NCBI GenBank assembly: GCA_013397115.1
Contig: VWZW01004324.1
Location: forward strand, 2,100,993 to 2,164,992
Direction: 5' to 3'
Length of the DNA: 64,000 bases
From: Edolisoma coerulescens
Taxonomy: Eukaryota; Chordata; Aves; Passeriformes; Campephagidae
Position numbers and translations under genes: made by a program. The notes beneath the pieces are model-generated. The model did no database searches. It saw only the letters and a list, made by a program, of their open reading frames with translations, and was not told the origin of the DNA. Shown in pieces: positions 36,347 through 48,345 of the stretch; positions within the stretch are counted from its first letter, which is position 1; the number at the start of each line of letters is the position of its first letter.

Positions 36347-36595
36347 CTTTCACTGAGGAATGTGATGATTCATCGTGGCTGAAACTTGTCTATGACTTTT
36401 ATTGGGAAACAGCATGTGCCCCTAAACCAGTCCAACTTCCTGCTCAATCCACTTCAAAACAGAATGTAATCCTGATTTTTTTCTGTTTAGGATGTATACT
36501 CAAACCATGAGAGTCTTCTGAGCTGCAGCTTCCTCAGGCCTCTTTTCGGTTTTCTGACTTCTAAAAATTAACATTTGTTGCTCTAGAGAAATTAT
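36347..36595. other. Short unique spacer
   Basis: Unique sequence between the microsatellite and a SINE relic. Nothing recognised. Confidence 0.55.
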
Positions 36596-36718
36596 TAAAT
36601 CGTTAGAGCTCTCACCTGTAATGGATGAGAGTGAAATTTGAGTTCCTGCTCTGAACTAGGTAAAGGAAGACCTTGAACCTAGAATTTCCACATCACAGGG
36701 AGATATTCTGACACTGAA
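36596..36718 (+). repeat. tRNA-derived SINE relic
   Basis: It begins with GTTAGAGCTCTCACCTGTAA, like the tRNA-derived head 'gttagagcactcacctgggatgtggg'. It has a B-box-like GAGTTCCTGCTCTG (36640-36653) and ends with GACCTTGAACCTAGAATTTC and CACATCACAGGGAG, like 'gacttgaacctgggtctcccacatcccagg'. Both halves resemble a reptile/bird SINE that carries tRNA-like sequence at each end in opposite senses. Strand is given by the left head. Divergence is considerable. Confidence 0.6.
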
Positions 36719-39700
36719 ATGCTGTGGAATAATTTATTATTGTACCTATGCATGAAAATATTGTAAGTCCCCTGTGAGGGGGAAAACTTACAAAAGCACA
36801 CCTATTTGCATGGGTTGAAACCTTTCTCTGTTGTTCTGGTCCCTATCTGGTGCAATCCATTCTGCTAATAAAGTTTCCTTCTACACAAACACTGGGGAGA
36901 AATAAGTAAATAATATTTAAAAATGAACTTCCCCTTCATTATCAGTAGAACAAATGTCCCAAAACTTTCTGGTGGAAGTGTGGCTGCAGTGACTGCCAAT
37001 AGTGACACAGTTTTTGAAAGGTGAGAGAATGAGAGAATCACATTAACATCAACTGTATCTATAGATGTATCTATATAAAATATCCAGCTATGCAATTCCA
37101 AGAACATCCTGCCTCCAAGGATTCAAGCAAGCATTGGAACACAAAGGCCACAGCAGAGTGACATGCATCCCTGTTCACGTCTGGTATGGCAAGTTGCTTG
37201 TGCAGTATAAAGAATTTCTGTGCTTGATGGGACCTATTTATGTAACTCTCCAAATGTCTTGAACAACATCAAACATTAAAGGCATTAAACGTTTTCATGA
37301 AAAATGTCTGCTCACCTGTCCTTCACTATGATTAAATAAAAAGTTAAAAATCTCTAATGATATTCTACCAGATCCTTTACAAAGACCACTTATGTAGATG
37401 GTAACCAGTGCTTAATTTTTCCTTTTGCTCAGCAAAGTGTGCAGAAAGATTTAATTTTAGCATTTCACACTTTAATGAGATTATAATTGTTCTGAAAGAA
37501 GCATAATAGATATAAGAAGACTGGAATATCACTTAGCATTTTCCAGCTGATTTTCTAGTATATAACCCCTCTATCCACAACCCTGTACATGAACTGGGTC
37601 TGGTCTTCCCTGTCTCTGTGAGTACTGGTTTTTGGTCCAGTTTCAACCTCATCAAACTTTCAGGTTCCGATGTCTTTAATGCTTTGTTTATTAAGGGGGA
37701 CTACAAGAGGAAGGATGTTGGAATTTTTGTGGGGGTTTTTTTCCAGATTTCAGTGTTTAATTGAGCTCTCTCACTTTAGTTTGGTTATTTCCCAGTCTTC
37801 AATATCATCTTGCTAAGAACCACTCTGGGCACATGCTATCATAATTACAAATTGCTCTCTACAGGCAGACAGTGATCCCCAGAGAGTTCTGCCTCTATGC
37901 TTGCCAAAGCTGGGGTTTAGCCTGTGCAGCAGACCACCACAATTCCCATGTCCCCCAGCTAAGCTTCGGGTTAGAACTGGGGAAATGAATAGAATTTAGT
38001 TTCCGGACAAGGGTTATTTCTTACTCAAAAAGGGATGTGTCTCAGTACTGACATCTACTGCACACTGACAAATTTGTTGAAACTTAGGTGAAAATACCAC
38101 CTTCCCAGCAGTGTGCACAGCATGGGGTGTAACTGGGTCGCAGCGGCGCACAAGGGTAGCGTTCAGAGATGCACCATCCCACGTTACCTTAAGAAAACAT
38201 GTCCTACAAACAGATGATGGAGAGAGGAGAGTGGGAAACGGAAGTCATGGTGTGACCTCTTCCTTCTTGAGTGATGCTTATCATTGAGCATCAGGTGGGG
38301 GGTGGCCTCATAATCAGAGTAAGTGCTGGTCGTTGTTGTTGTTGTGCAATCTACCAGAGAGCACCCTGCCATAATAAATCCCATGACGTGCTGTAGAAAG
38401 ACACAGAGAGAAATTTTCCATCTCCAGCCCCAGTCTGTTTAGGGCAGTTGTGTAATTCACCTTTCTTTTGGCATGGAAGCAGTCTAGAAGCAATTAATGG
38501 GTTGGAGCACCTTTTGGTAAATTCACGGCTGAAGGGGGAAAATTGGTCATAGCAATAAACTTTAAATAATACTCCTCCAAAAAGGACGTCAAGCTGCCTA
38601 CTTATCTCCTCACCCCAAACCACATCACATGCATTCACATGAGTGTCAGAAGCGAAAGTAGCTATAAACAGCATAATTTCTCCAGGCTGGTTCACCTGAG
38701 GTGTTTAGGCCTCATGCTAGCAGACTCTGGTAAAATTCAGCAGTATCTGAAAAATAATAGTGTGATAAATCTGGTGGGAGAGAGGAGAATTAGGCTTCTG
38801 AAGGTCTGAACGTTCAGGTTATGTAAAAGCTTATACTCACATCTTAATGACAGGAAAGAGTGTGTTGGTACTTCTGTGGTTCAGGAAGTACAAAGATCAG
38901 AAAAAGCAGTAGAAAATACATACAGGAAGGTGAACTGAATGGGTTCAAAGTTTGTTGGTAGAAAACAGAACTTTTATTTTTTACCACTGTTTTTGCTAAA
39001 TGAGCAGTGGGGAGTGGAGCATGGGACCCAGTGGGGGAGGGACTCCAATCTCGTTAACTCTCTTGTTTTCCATAACTTAAAACAAGGGGATCTCCTTGTA
39101 ACGCTGGCTGATTTTCCAGTGCTGAAGACGTCAGTCCCTGAAAAGTCTCATCAGTGTGACTGATGCTGTGACTATTGCTGCGACTATTTGGGGACACTGG
39201 GAAATTCTGTCTATTTACTGGAAATAAATATTTATGGAAGAAACAGAAAAAACAAGCTGTGGGCTTTCAATATTGCACCCACAGATTCCTTAAACCATAC
39301 CACTGCTTAAGAAAATGAACTGGTTTTCCACAAGAAGTAAACACCTACTGTATAACAGAAGTGACATGGTATTAGGGTCAAAGAGATATTGATTTATTAA
39401 CTCCTTGTTTTCAGGTGTTTTTATCATGCCATCAGAAAAATTCTTTGGAGTGATAGTGCTTAGGCATGCTGTCAGCCTCAAGGTCAATTTTATTCCTGCA
39501 AATGGTTTTGTGTATTGTGTTTGAATGTTTACATCAGCCTAAGAGGAAAGAGGTTGAAAGGAGGTAAAACTCCTTTGAAAAAAAGCAGGAACATATAGTC
39601 TTAAAAAAGTACATGTTTTTTATAAAAATATGATTTTCAATAATTTCTTTGTGATAGACAAATGAGCATTGTATAAGTGAGTAAAAATTTCAGTTGTTCA

Positions 39701-42263
39701 AATGTTTTAAGGAGGGTGGAATTTTTTTGGTTAAGTCCAACTTTCAGACATTGGCCTGTAGAATATATGCTAATACACTACTTAGAACAATGTGTCCTAA
39801 TATTGCCATGAACATGCAACCACTGGTGTGATAAAATAATATAGATTTTCTTTAGAGTGCTACCATAGAATTTAACTGAGAAGTTTATCTCTGCTGTGGA
39901 GCTTAATGAGAAAACTCATAAAATGTGGAGATGTGCTATAATTCTCTATTACAGTCCCTTAGATTTTATGTAATTTTTACCAGGGACTGTTTTATTTCTT
40001 GTTTTAACTATTTATTTAACTATAGTTAAAATCTATTGTACTTCTCTGTGAGGTGGATTATTTGACATTTTGGCATTAACATCAAAAGACTTGCAGGGAA
40101 ATTCACTGATACGAATTTACCAGTTTCAGCAAATTTCAGCCAACCAACCAATGAGTTTCAAAGATACCACTGGGTTAACTGGAGCCAGTATTTTACCCTG
40201 GTTTTGATATGTGAATGTCTAATTTCTTTGAATATGAAAATCTAGAGAAGCTATATAAATGTGATCCTATGCAAATCAAAAGAATGTTTTCATTACATTC
40301 TGTGAACCGAAACTGCTGAATTTCACATCTCTTTAGATTTTAAGCAACTAAACTGGGGAATTTTCTTGTGCAGGTAATGAAGAAAACTTGATTTTTCAAC
40401 TTCAGAATTACTTTTTTACACTGTCCATTCTGTAACTGTGTCACTTATCAAGCTTCAAAACTCGTGTTTGTTTGGCACTGATATTAGGACAAAAATCTGG
40501 GAGAACTTTTATAGAATGGAAAAGTCACAAAAAAACCTTAGGGAAAAATGGTCCTTTTATCTCTCAGATCAGACATGACCAGAATGCTCTGAGCTTTAAT
40601 AGCAGCCTTATATGCTGGAAACCCTTCTTTAGTGTTATATCTTCTGCAGTGTTATATCTGCAATGAGTATTTGGCAGAAATTTCATTTGACTGAAAATGT
40701 TCCAGTGTCTTTTAATGGCCCAGTGAAGAATGTTCATATCACTGACTTTTGGCATTTAGTTAAGTTATTTGGCTACTCTCCTCTCTTTAAATTTAAGGAG
40801 CACAGCGTATAAGTAAAGTATAAGTAAAACTGTCAGGATTGCCCAGGTTGTGGCAAAGGCAGCTCTCCCAGGGCATCACTGCCTACCTTGAACTCATGAC
40901 CTTCTTTCCCCTCAAATTGCTATTTTTACTGGAATTCTTAGCCACTAGGCATGACCATTAGCTGGTAGTTAAATGCAAGTCAAATTCCTGTTTAAAATCT
41001 GAGTAATTCTCATAAAAGTTTAGAAATTCTCTGTTAATTCTAATATATCAATTTTTTTTTCCAAATCATGGTACAAGAAGACAGGAAATGGAATGAATTA
41101 TGGTGAAATGTCACTTCAGCATCACTTAGACACTTACATAACCATAAAAGCTTTCTTGGAGGGGGTTCTGGAAACCACCTGTCCAACCTTCAGCTCAAAG
41201 CAGGACAGTCACCAGCACCAGAGCAGGTCAGTGGTGGCTTTGTAACTAAGACCAGAAAAACTCTATTGACAGAAGTATAATTTGATCTGAGATGATCAAT
41301 AAGAAATGTAGTTGGTGCACGTTGTAATTCAGTTTTGTTTCTTGGGTAGGCTTTATCTTCTATGATTGAAGGGTCTTGGAAAGTGAAAAGATACAATTCA
41401 TCAAGAATGATCATCCTAAATGGGGCAATGGGTACTCAGACTCAAAGAATTGATCGTAAGCTCAGCAGGAAGAAGAATAATTGTGCCCTGTCCAAATGTT
41501 TCAATTTTCTTGACAAACAGATGTCCCTCACAGATTTTTTTAAGAATGATGTTTTCTAATGAAACTGTTTTCCATGCAGAATACTGCACTGTGCTGGTAA
41601 AAGGCCAGTGTTACTGCTGAACAATGCTGTTCAAAATTAAAATGGTGAGGAACATCAATCTTAACACAGGTTAACTAAGAAAGTCTGGGCAAGCAAACAT
41701 TAAAAAATAAATCAGGAGAGCAACTTACATACTGAAAATCAGCAAACAGTCAAGGACAAAGAACTCCTACTCAGGAACATTTAACTGATCACCAAGACCA
41801 TTTGCTATTTTTATATACAGTTAAATGTGGGAAACTTCCTTTGATGTACATGATTGTTGGCAGGACCTCGTTGGGCCAGATAGCTCAAGTTTGCCTCCCT
41901 TTACCCTTCTTGCTAGCTGGACTGTGGTGTCCTGCAATTTCCCATGCAGAGCTGTTTCAGATCCTTGTCGTATAATCTGAGAAGTGAAAACCCTGCCACC
42001 TGACCCAAATACCTTGTGTGAGTCCTTCAGGTTGAGTACATGATGACTCTTGGTTGTGGTATGTGTGTACAGAACAGCCCTCCCCTGGGCCTCGCTTCAC
42101 TTCCCCACTCCCCCTCTCATGATACATTAGTCACCAAATCATGAGTGAGAGATATTTCCAATTCGTGGTGGTTCAGTCATCTAGCACCAAGGGAAATGTG
42201 AAAATAATTCCAGTTTGCAGCACCTGTTGCTTCAAAACCACATTGCAAGTTGTCGAATACTAT
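36719..42263. other. Long unique stretch, nothing firmly recognised
   Basis: An AT-rich block at 37390-37500 with TTTAATTTTAG and ATTATAATTG words may be conserved non-coding sequence. A short (GTT)n tract lies near 38330 and a small CpG group near 38138-38160. Frames reach 114 codons (38351-38695, reverse) without recognisable domains. Confidence 0.5.
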
Positions 42264-42287
42264 TCTCTCCCCCTCTCTCTCTCTCTT
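42264..42287. repeat. Short (CT)n tract
   Basis: A CCCCCTCTCTCTCTCTCT-type pyrimidine run in unique sequence. Confidence 0.85.
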
Positions 42288-42364
42288 TGTCTTTTTTTGG
42301 ACAAGGTTACAAACTAATGAGTGTGAGACTGCCAGCAAAAGTGCTGACACAATCTTCACATTTC

Positions 42365-42500
42365 ATGGCCTAATGAGGTAGAAAATAATTGTTTGATGAC
42401 ACAAATTAATTAGTAGTCACCAAATTTTGAAAACAGACACTGTATATTCCTGTGATTTAATTAGGCCAGGGTGACCTCCAAGCATTTATTTTTTGAAATT
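42365..42500. promoter_or_regulatory. Candidate conserved non-coding element
   Basis: Contains AATAATTG (~42385), ATTAATTAG (42405-42413) and ATTTAATTAGG (42455-42465), all homeodomain-type TAAT cores. A nuclear-receptor half-site TGACCT (42472-42477) follows closely. The clustering is what vertebrate enhancers often show, but single-genome sequence cannot prove function or conservation. Confidence 0.25.
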
Positions 42501-44877
42501 AAGGGGTACAAAACACGGGAGAGCCAAAGCCCTGGCAGAACTTCAATGCGATTTTTCCATTAGTGTAATTGGCTGAGTTTATCAGGGCAGGCTGAGAAGG
42601 AGCTGACAGACAGGGCTGCCTCTCTGAATGCAGCCAGCTCTTCATCCTGCAGAGCCCACCGTGTTGCACCAGAAGCTGCTGCTTCTCGGCGTGGCAGAGA
42701 GTGAGCTGCATGTCACCTTCCGTGTCACCCCAGCAGTGTCACTGTGCAGCTGAGTCTGCAAACACATCTGTGATGTTTGGATAGGGACAGCACGGGCTGC
42801 AGCTCTGACTGCTGGTGGAACAAGAGAGTAGAGGGAAGGGCAGAGCAAAGGATCTGCAGGAAGCCTAGACCCCCAGATATTTATGCTCCTGTTCTCAGGT
42901 CACTTACGATATATCTACTACAGTTATTTGCCATCTCGGAGAGGAAACTGAATACTGCTTGCCCTAGAGGGATGTAACAGAGGTAAAATTCATAATAACA
43001 AGTCCACGTAATTGCTTAGGTATCTAGAAACAGCTTTGGAATTGAGAATGTCATACAGAAACCTTTATGTTTATCGAAATTCATTCAGCTTCCATCCTTT
43101 CAGTTTTCCCTGATCACCTATTTTACTCCATGTACAATGCATTCCTGCCAGTGCAAGTCAGTTACAACTCATTGTTAACAGAGGATGATTTCAGCCTTCT
43201 GCAATTTATATTTTTCTATAGAAGGCTAAGTTGGAATCCTGTACCTGCCCCCTGGTTGTTTTCCTGCATTTGGGGATGAATGCACTACTCACATATGGCA
43301 TGGCAGCCATAATTTTCCTCAGCAACAGAAGCTCACGGGATAGTCATGTGGGAATCCTTCTAAAAGGTACAGCAGGACCAGTGGGTTGGAGCGCATGCTC
43401 ATTTACAGTAAAAACTCCAGATGGAAGCTTCTTCTAGGGAAAAGGTTGGAGCATAATTTCTTTGTCTGTGGGTGTAACCCTTCTGTTATGGCTACAGGAT
43501 GGACCCAGAGTTCCTGTGAGAATGAACAAGAAAGGGATATGCTTGAAATGCCAGATTTCATGTCAGGTGGAGAATGTGTTCACCTGGTAGAGTTTCTTTG
43601 GTGAAATACTCTTCTAGTATTAAAAGATGTGTTGAAAACATACAGATGCTTAAAGCTTTGATGTATTTGTCTGCACTGTCAGGTTTCAGCATACCTTAAA
43701 TGCTCCAGAACATGAGAGGGATAAAAATACTGGCAGATCCAGTATTCCATAAGATCTTGGAATATTTATTTGTCTGTGAGAGAAAGTCACAGAAGCTGGT
43801 ATTCAGTGGAGCAGAAGTTGCAAGCCTGGCCAAAACATTCACAAAAAATTTGAAGATGAGCTCACCTTAACCATTTTACTGCACAAGCTTCTTGGAGCTT
43901 TCTAAATCCATTGGCGTTGCTGTTGCTTTCTCACAGCATGTGCCAGGAGTGTGTTCTGCAGGGAACAAATCTGATCTTTGTGTGTCATCCAGCATTCCCT
44001 CGGCAAGTGACGTCTGCTCCCTAAAGCCCTTCTCTGGCTCCCCGTGGTGGGACTGTTCCCTGCCTGTGAGCCCTGTAGGGTCTGGACACTGAGCTGTGTA
44101 CTGTCAAACCCAGAAGAGGAATGGGGACTCTCACAGGTGTTTCAGTGCACATATGGGCATGTTTAATATTTCAGATTATTTCTAATTAAAAATTGATGTC
44201 CGTGGGCATTGCTAGGATCTTGGAGGAAAAATCCTCCCTGCCTTCATGCTGATTTGCATAACAATGCTCACAACAGCCTCGGGGTGTAATTTTGCTTTTC
44301 AGGCTCTGTATTCCCCATTCCTTCCACAATTACATGGAAACCCATTTTCCTCTTTGTTCTTTTGTGGTCTTGCCACCTTGTGCAATGAGTAAAACTCCTT
44401 GCTGGCTGGAGAGCTCTGAAGGGTTGCTGAAATCAATAGTTCTGAGCATCACCAGTGGCAGCTCTGATGTTGAGGGGGATACACTGTGTTCTGTCACTCA
44501 AGGAAAGGGAAGAAAGATAAAGGGGCTGCTGTTAGGAACTGATGGAAGCCCATGGGCACATTGCAGGGTGGAAGGGTGTTGTTCTGCAGGTTCATTTATA
44601 CCCTGGAGCATGAAATGCCATTTCCAAGAGCAGTTCTCTGAAGCCACGTATCTTTCTCCTTTCGTTTGGGAGGGACCTGTGCCCTTCTGACCTTGACAAG
44701 GCACAGGAAACCACTGGAGCCAAGGGTCTGACTGACACTCCTTCCTCCCCTCCCTCCCTTGTTTTGGAGTGTAGACAAATGGCAAAAGATTGTGTGGCTT
44801 GGTCTGTCCCCTTCTGGTTACTCCTTGCTGGTTTATGCTCATGTCTCCCAGCCCTTTGTACTTTGAATCCAGAGATC
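42501..44877. other. Unique sequence, nothing recognised
   Basis: Moderately GC-rich patch at 42580-42860. A 132-codon frame (44292-44690, +) opens with TTG and has no recognisable domain. A CR1 begins at ~44878. Confidence 0.55.
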
Positions 44878-45273
44878 TGAGTTACAGGCTGAGGGAATTG
44901 GTGTTGTTCAGCCTGAAGAAGAGAAGGCTTTGAGGAGACATTACAGCACCTTCCTGTTCCTTAAGGGGGTTTACAAGAAAGCTGGAGAGGTACAGTTCAC
45001 AAAAGCATGCAGTGATAGGACAAAGGAGAATGGCTTTAAGATGAAAGAGAGTAGATTAAGATTGGATTTGAGGAAGAAATGCTTTACTGAGTGGGTGGGG
45101 AGGCACTGGAACAGGTTGCCCAGAGAAGTTGATGATGTCCCATCCCTGAAATTGTTCAAGATCAGGCTCTGAGCAAGCTGGCCTAGAGGAAGGTTCCCTG
45201 CCCGTGATAAGGGAGGTTTGGAGTGAGACAACCTAAGTTCTCTTCCAATCCAAACCAATCTATGATTCTATGA
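44878..45273 (+). mobile_element. CR1 LINE with intact 3' tail
   Basis: Sense-strand CR1 3' region: ACAGGCTGAGGGAATTGGTG, 'ttgttcagcctgaagaagagaagg', AGATTGGATTTGAGGAAGAA, 'ggaggcactggaacaggttgcccagag' and 'cccatccctgaaattgttcaag'. It ends in the diagnostic microsatellite tail CTATGATTCTATGA (45260-45273). The remaining frame (44930-45172) encodes degenerate ORF2 C-terminus. About 395 bp, 5'-truncated. The well-preserved tail suggests that it is younger than the copy at 13 kb. Confidence 0.94.
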
Positions 45274-47534
45274 CGTGCCTCTCTTTTACATCACTTCATG
45301 AATTCCCTTATGGCCTTCACTTCCCCAGGGAAGAGAAGGGCACTAAGTGATGCCACTGGGAACACATTTACCAGCTCATCCCTAGAGCTGCAAACGTGAC
45401 TGTGTACACGTCAGACCAGATGTTCAGTGTTTCCCTGGACAGGCAGACAGAGTTGAAAGAGGGACATGTTTGGTGTCATGCACCATAACAAGCTGGTGGA
45501 GATGCAGGTGTCCACACACCCCACACACCCCACTGCTGTCCACACAGCTGAAAAGATGCAATGCACTGCATGACACACAATGGGTTGCCTGGTGAGTGTT
45601 CTGTCTGTAAATGCACGTTCGACAGTGCCAGCATGCTCTTAGCATACGCTGATATCCCTTGCTACTCAGTTATGCTGCTGGTTCAGTTTCTGTCTTATGT
45701 TAATATCACCAAATGAGAATTAGAAAGTTTTCAAGAGTAATTCAAGCTTCCATGTACCTCCCTCTCTATTAGGCCTGATGTAAGTTATCATCTGAGAACC
45801 TGTTATTCCTCTAGCATAAAGCCATATTTTATTTCTGGAGGAATTCTATTTAAGAATCAAAATGGGGTTTTGTTCACTGCTTTCAGAAATGAAGATGTAT
45901 TGGGAAGCCACAATAGGTTCTTGGCAAGCCTTTGCTTTTTCTAGCTTGATCCTAAACACTTATGTGGCTTACAGTTCTTCTGTGGCAGAGAACAGACAAA
46001 TCTCACGATTTACATTTGAGGTTCACTGAGCTGCTCTCCTCCAACACTGCAGCAGCCATGCCCTCAACAATGGCACCTGGTGATACCTCTTTTGTGTGAC
46101 ACCCACCTGCCAGACACTTCTGAGGACACAGACATCCAAATTCATCTCAGAGGTTTGTGGTGGTGTTCTCTTCACCAGCTGAGGGCTGTGATATCAGAAA
46201 GATTTTGACATGGCAGCTTCTCACCCCTTCTTCTCCACAGCACCTGACCCTATGTGCCATGAGTGCATTCCTTGTTGTCTGACTCAATACTGGAAGCTTG
46301 GTACTTTAAGGTTGGTGGAGAATTGGGTGATCTACTCCTGCAACCCTAAAAATTGATCTCAGTTAAATAACACCCCTGGTTTTAACCTCTGATGGAAGCT
46401 AAGGAGTAGTGTAGTCCCACTGCTATTGCTGGCAAAGCTCTGGAGTTCCTGTGTGACTTAACACAGCTCATGCAGTATCCCTCTGTCTTGGTTTCCTTGT
46501 CTACTGAACAGAAATACACTTTTCCATCTCTGAGCAGCATCGAGAGTAAAAACATGCTCTGGATGCACGCTGGGGCAAAATACTGAAGTCATCATCCTAT
46601 GGGAGGTTGTAGTGGGATGATGTAGTGGATACATTTTTCTTTGAAAACACTGGCTCAAGCCCTTCTGTAATTTGTATTGCTGTTTGAAAGGTGCTGATTT
46701 CTCTACCTTCTCTGCAGTTTTCATCAGCCGATTTCATCAACAAATACGTTTTCTATGGCAGCTCTGTTACTCTCACCCTTACTTGTTCGTGGTATTGACG
46801 TTTTAGGGTCTCACGTGTGCATCTCACATTTACTTTTCCCAGAGAAGGGGGAAAACCCCTTTCACTCTTTAGAAGTGTATATGCAAACTCCATTGAGATG
46901 ATCTAGAATTTACTCTCCCCATCTGTGCAAGACCCAGAGGTAAATTTAAAAGGATATCATCTTTATTAACCATCTGGCTGATGAAGATTTCATTCACCAA
47001 AATGTTTTATTCTTCTCTGTTTCTGCCTGAGAACATGAAACTGATTCTCTCTCTGGGCAGAAAGGAAGGTTTTTATTTGAAGGCTTGTTTTTTCCTTCAG
47101 TAAAAATTATTTTCCTTTTGAAAGTGAGCATTTCTTTTCCATCTCAGTAAAATCCTCTTCAATTTTTCAATAACCTTCATGAAGTTCATTTTTTCAGTCA
47201 TCCATTTAACCATGTGTTTATTTTTCTCATGATACCCCATTGTCTTTTCATAGCTACGGTCTTGGCATGCAAGGTCTAACATAAAGCTTTTTATTGATCT
47301 GCTTCCCTCAGTGCATCAGGTGACATCTTAGGCTAACCAGATTTCTCCTATTTTGCATTTCATCTGTGTCAGCAAAAAAACCCCAAACAACCTTTCTACC
47401 AACACACACAATTGTACTCCCAGCTCTGTTCCCTGCTAATGCACATTTTCCATCTCATGTGTAATTTATTGCATCTTGTGTTTTGGAAAAACTGTCACTG
47501 AGCCATAGAAATTAAGGAGAGAGGGAGAAGGCCT
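45274..47534. other. Unique sequence, nothing recognised
   Basis: A small ACACCCC-rich patch near 45510-45530. Frames up to 88 codons, none recognised. Confidence 0.55.
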
Positions 47535-47715
47535 TTTGATTAATGCAGTAGACTGAGGATACAGGAGATTTGGGTTCTGTCCTTTGCCTATAATTTCTAG
47601 TGTGACCTTTGGCAGGTCACTGTTTAGGACAGAGAATATGCAATTTGTGATTTGTTTGTATGGTGCCTATTTCAATAGACCTGTGGCCTCAGCTAGGTCC
47701 CATTATGGTAAAATG
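47535..47715 (+). repeat. MIR-type tRNA-derived SINE relic
   Basis: Good block order for a MIR-like SINE: 'gactgaggatacaggagatttgggttctgtcc' (consensus: 'gactgggagtcaggagacctgggttctattcc', containing the Pol III B box), then CTAGTGTGACCTTTGGCAGG and TCACTGTTTAGG (consensus: 'ctgtgtgaccttgggcaagtcact'). The part after ~47630 is less clear, but 'cagctaggtcccattatgg' resembles a motif common in reptile/bird SINE 3' parts. Best-preserved SINE in the window. Confidence 0.72.
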
Positions 47716-48282
47716 ACCAACAAAATAATCCAGGGATGCAGCTAATTAAAGGCCTGGGTAACAGCATTGCCACAAGAAAATATACAACTACATTTTTTCA
47801 GGCAGGGATCAGATGCTACTTAGTGTTAATCTGAAGGCTCACTTCCTTCAAGGATAGTGCTGTTTCACTCAGCAGAGGAAAGGGAAGTTTTGCATTTATC
47901 ACACAGAGGATCAGTCCCCTGGATCCTGTAAGCAGGAGCAGACTGGTGTGTTTGTGCAATTCTGCTTTCTGTAGGATGCAATCAGTTCCACTCCATTGTC
48001 AGACAAATGGTATATGGTGTTAACTGGCATTAACTGGAGGTGGGGTTGGCCTAAAACAAAGAGTTGTCTTTCACAAAAGAGAGAGAGCAAAATTTTAAAA
48101 AAGGGACAAGATGTCCCTAAAGCTGTTTTTGTTTTGCTCTAAAGGTAGGAAAAAGAAAAAAAAAAGCACCCTTTTTTTCCCTCAAATGTTCATGAGGATA
48201 AGAACCAAGGCTAGCTGTAAACATTCATTGGGCACTTAGCTATGACAGCAGAGGCAGAGTGGTGTCAGCTTAGCTTGATTTG
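47716..48282. other. Unique spacer between two SINE relics
   Basis: Contains an A-rich segment near 48147-48165. Nothing else recognised. Confidence 0.55.
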
Positions 48283-48345
48283 AAAAAGGGATGTAAACTG
48301 TATCTTCTCTAGCTGAAGTGAGTGCCCTAAGCACTGGTCTGTCAT
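48283..48345 (-). repeat. tRNA-derived SINE head fragment
   Basis: GTGAGTGCCCTAAGCACTGG near 48318, preceded by 'gggatgtaaactgtatcttctctagctgaa', matches the reverse complement of a SINE head ('ggggatttgaacctgggtcttccacagctcaggtgagtgccctaaccactggg'). Only the tRNA-like part remains. Confidence 0.62.

Noticed and set aside
44930..45172. 80-codon frame at 44.9 kb as a gene
   Set aside because: The translation is degenerate CR1 ORF2 C-terminus followed by CR1 3' UTR. The frame lies wholly inside the element.
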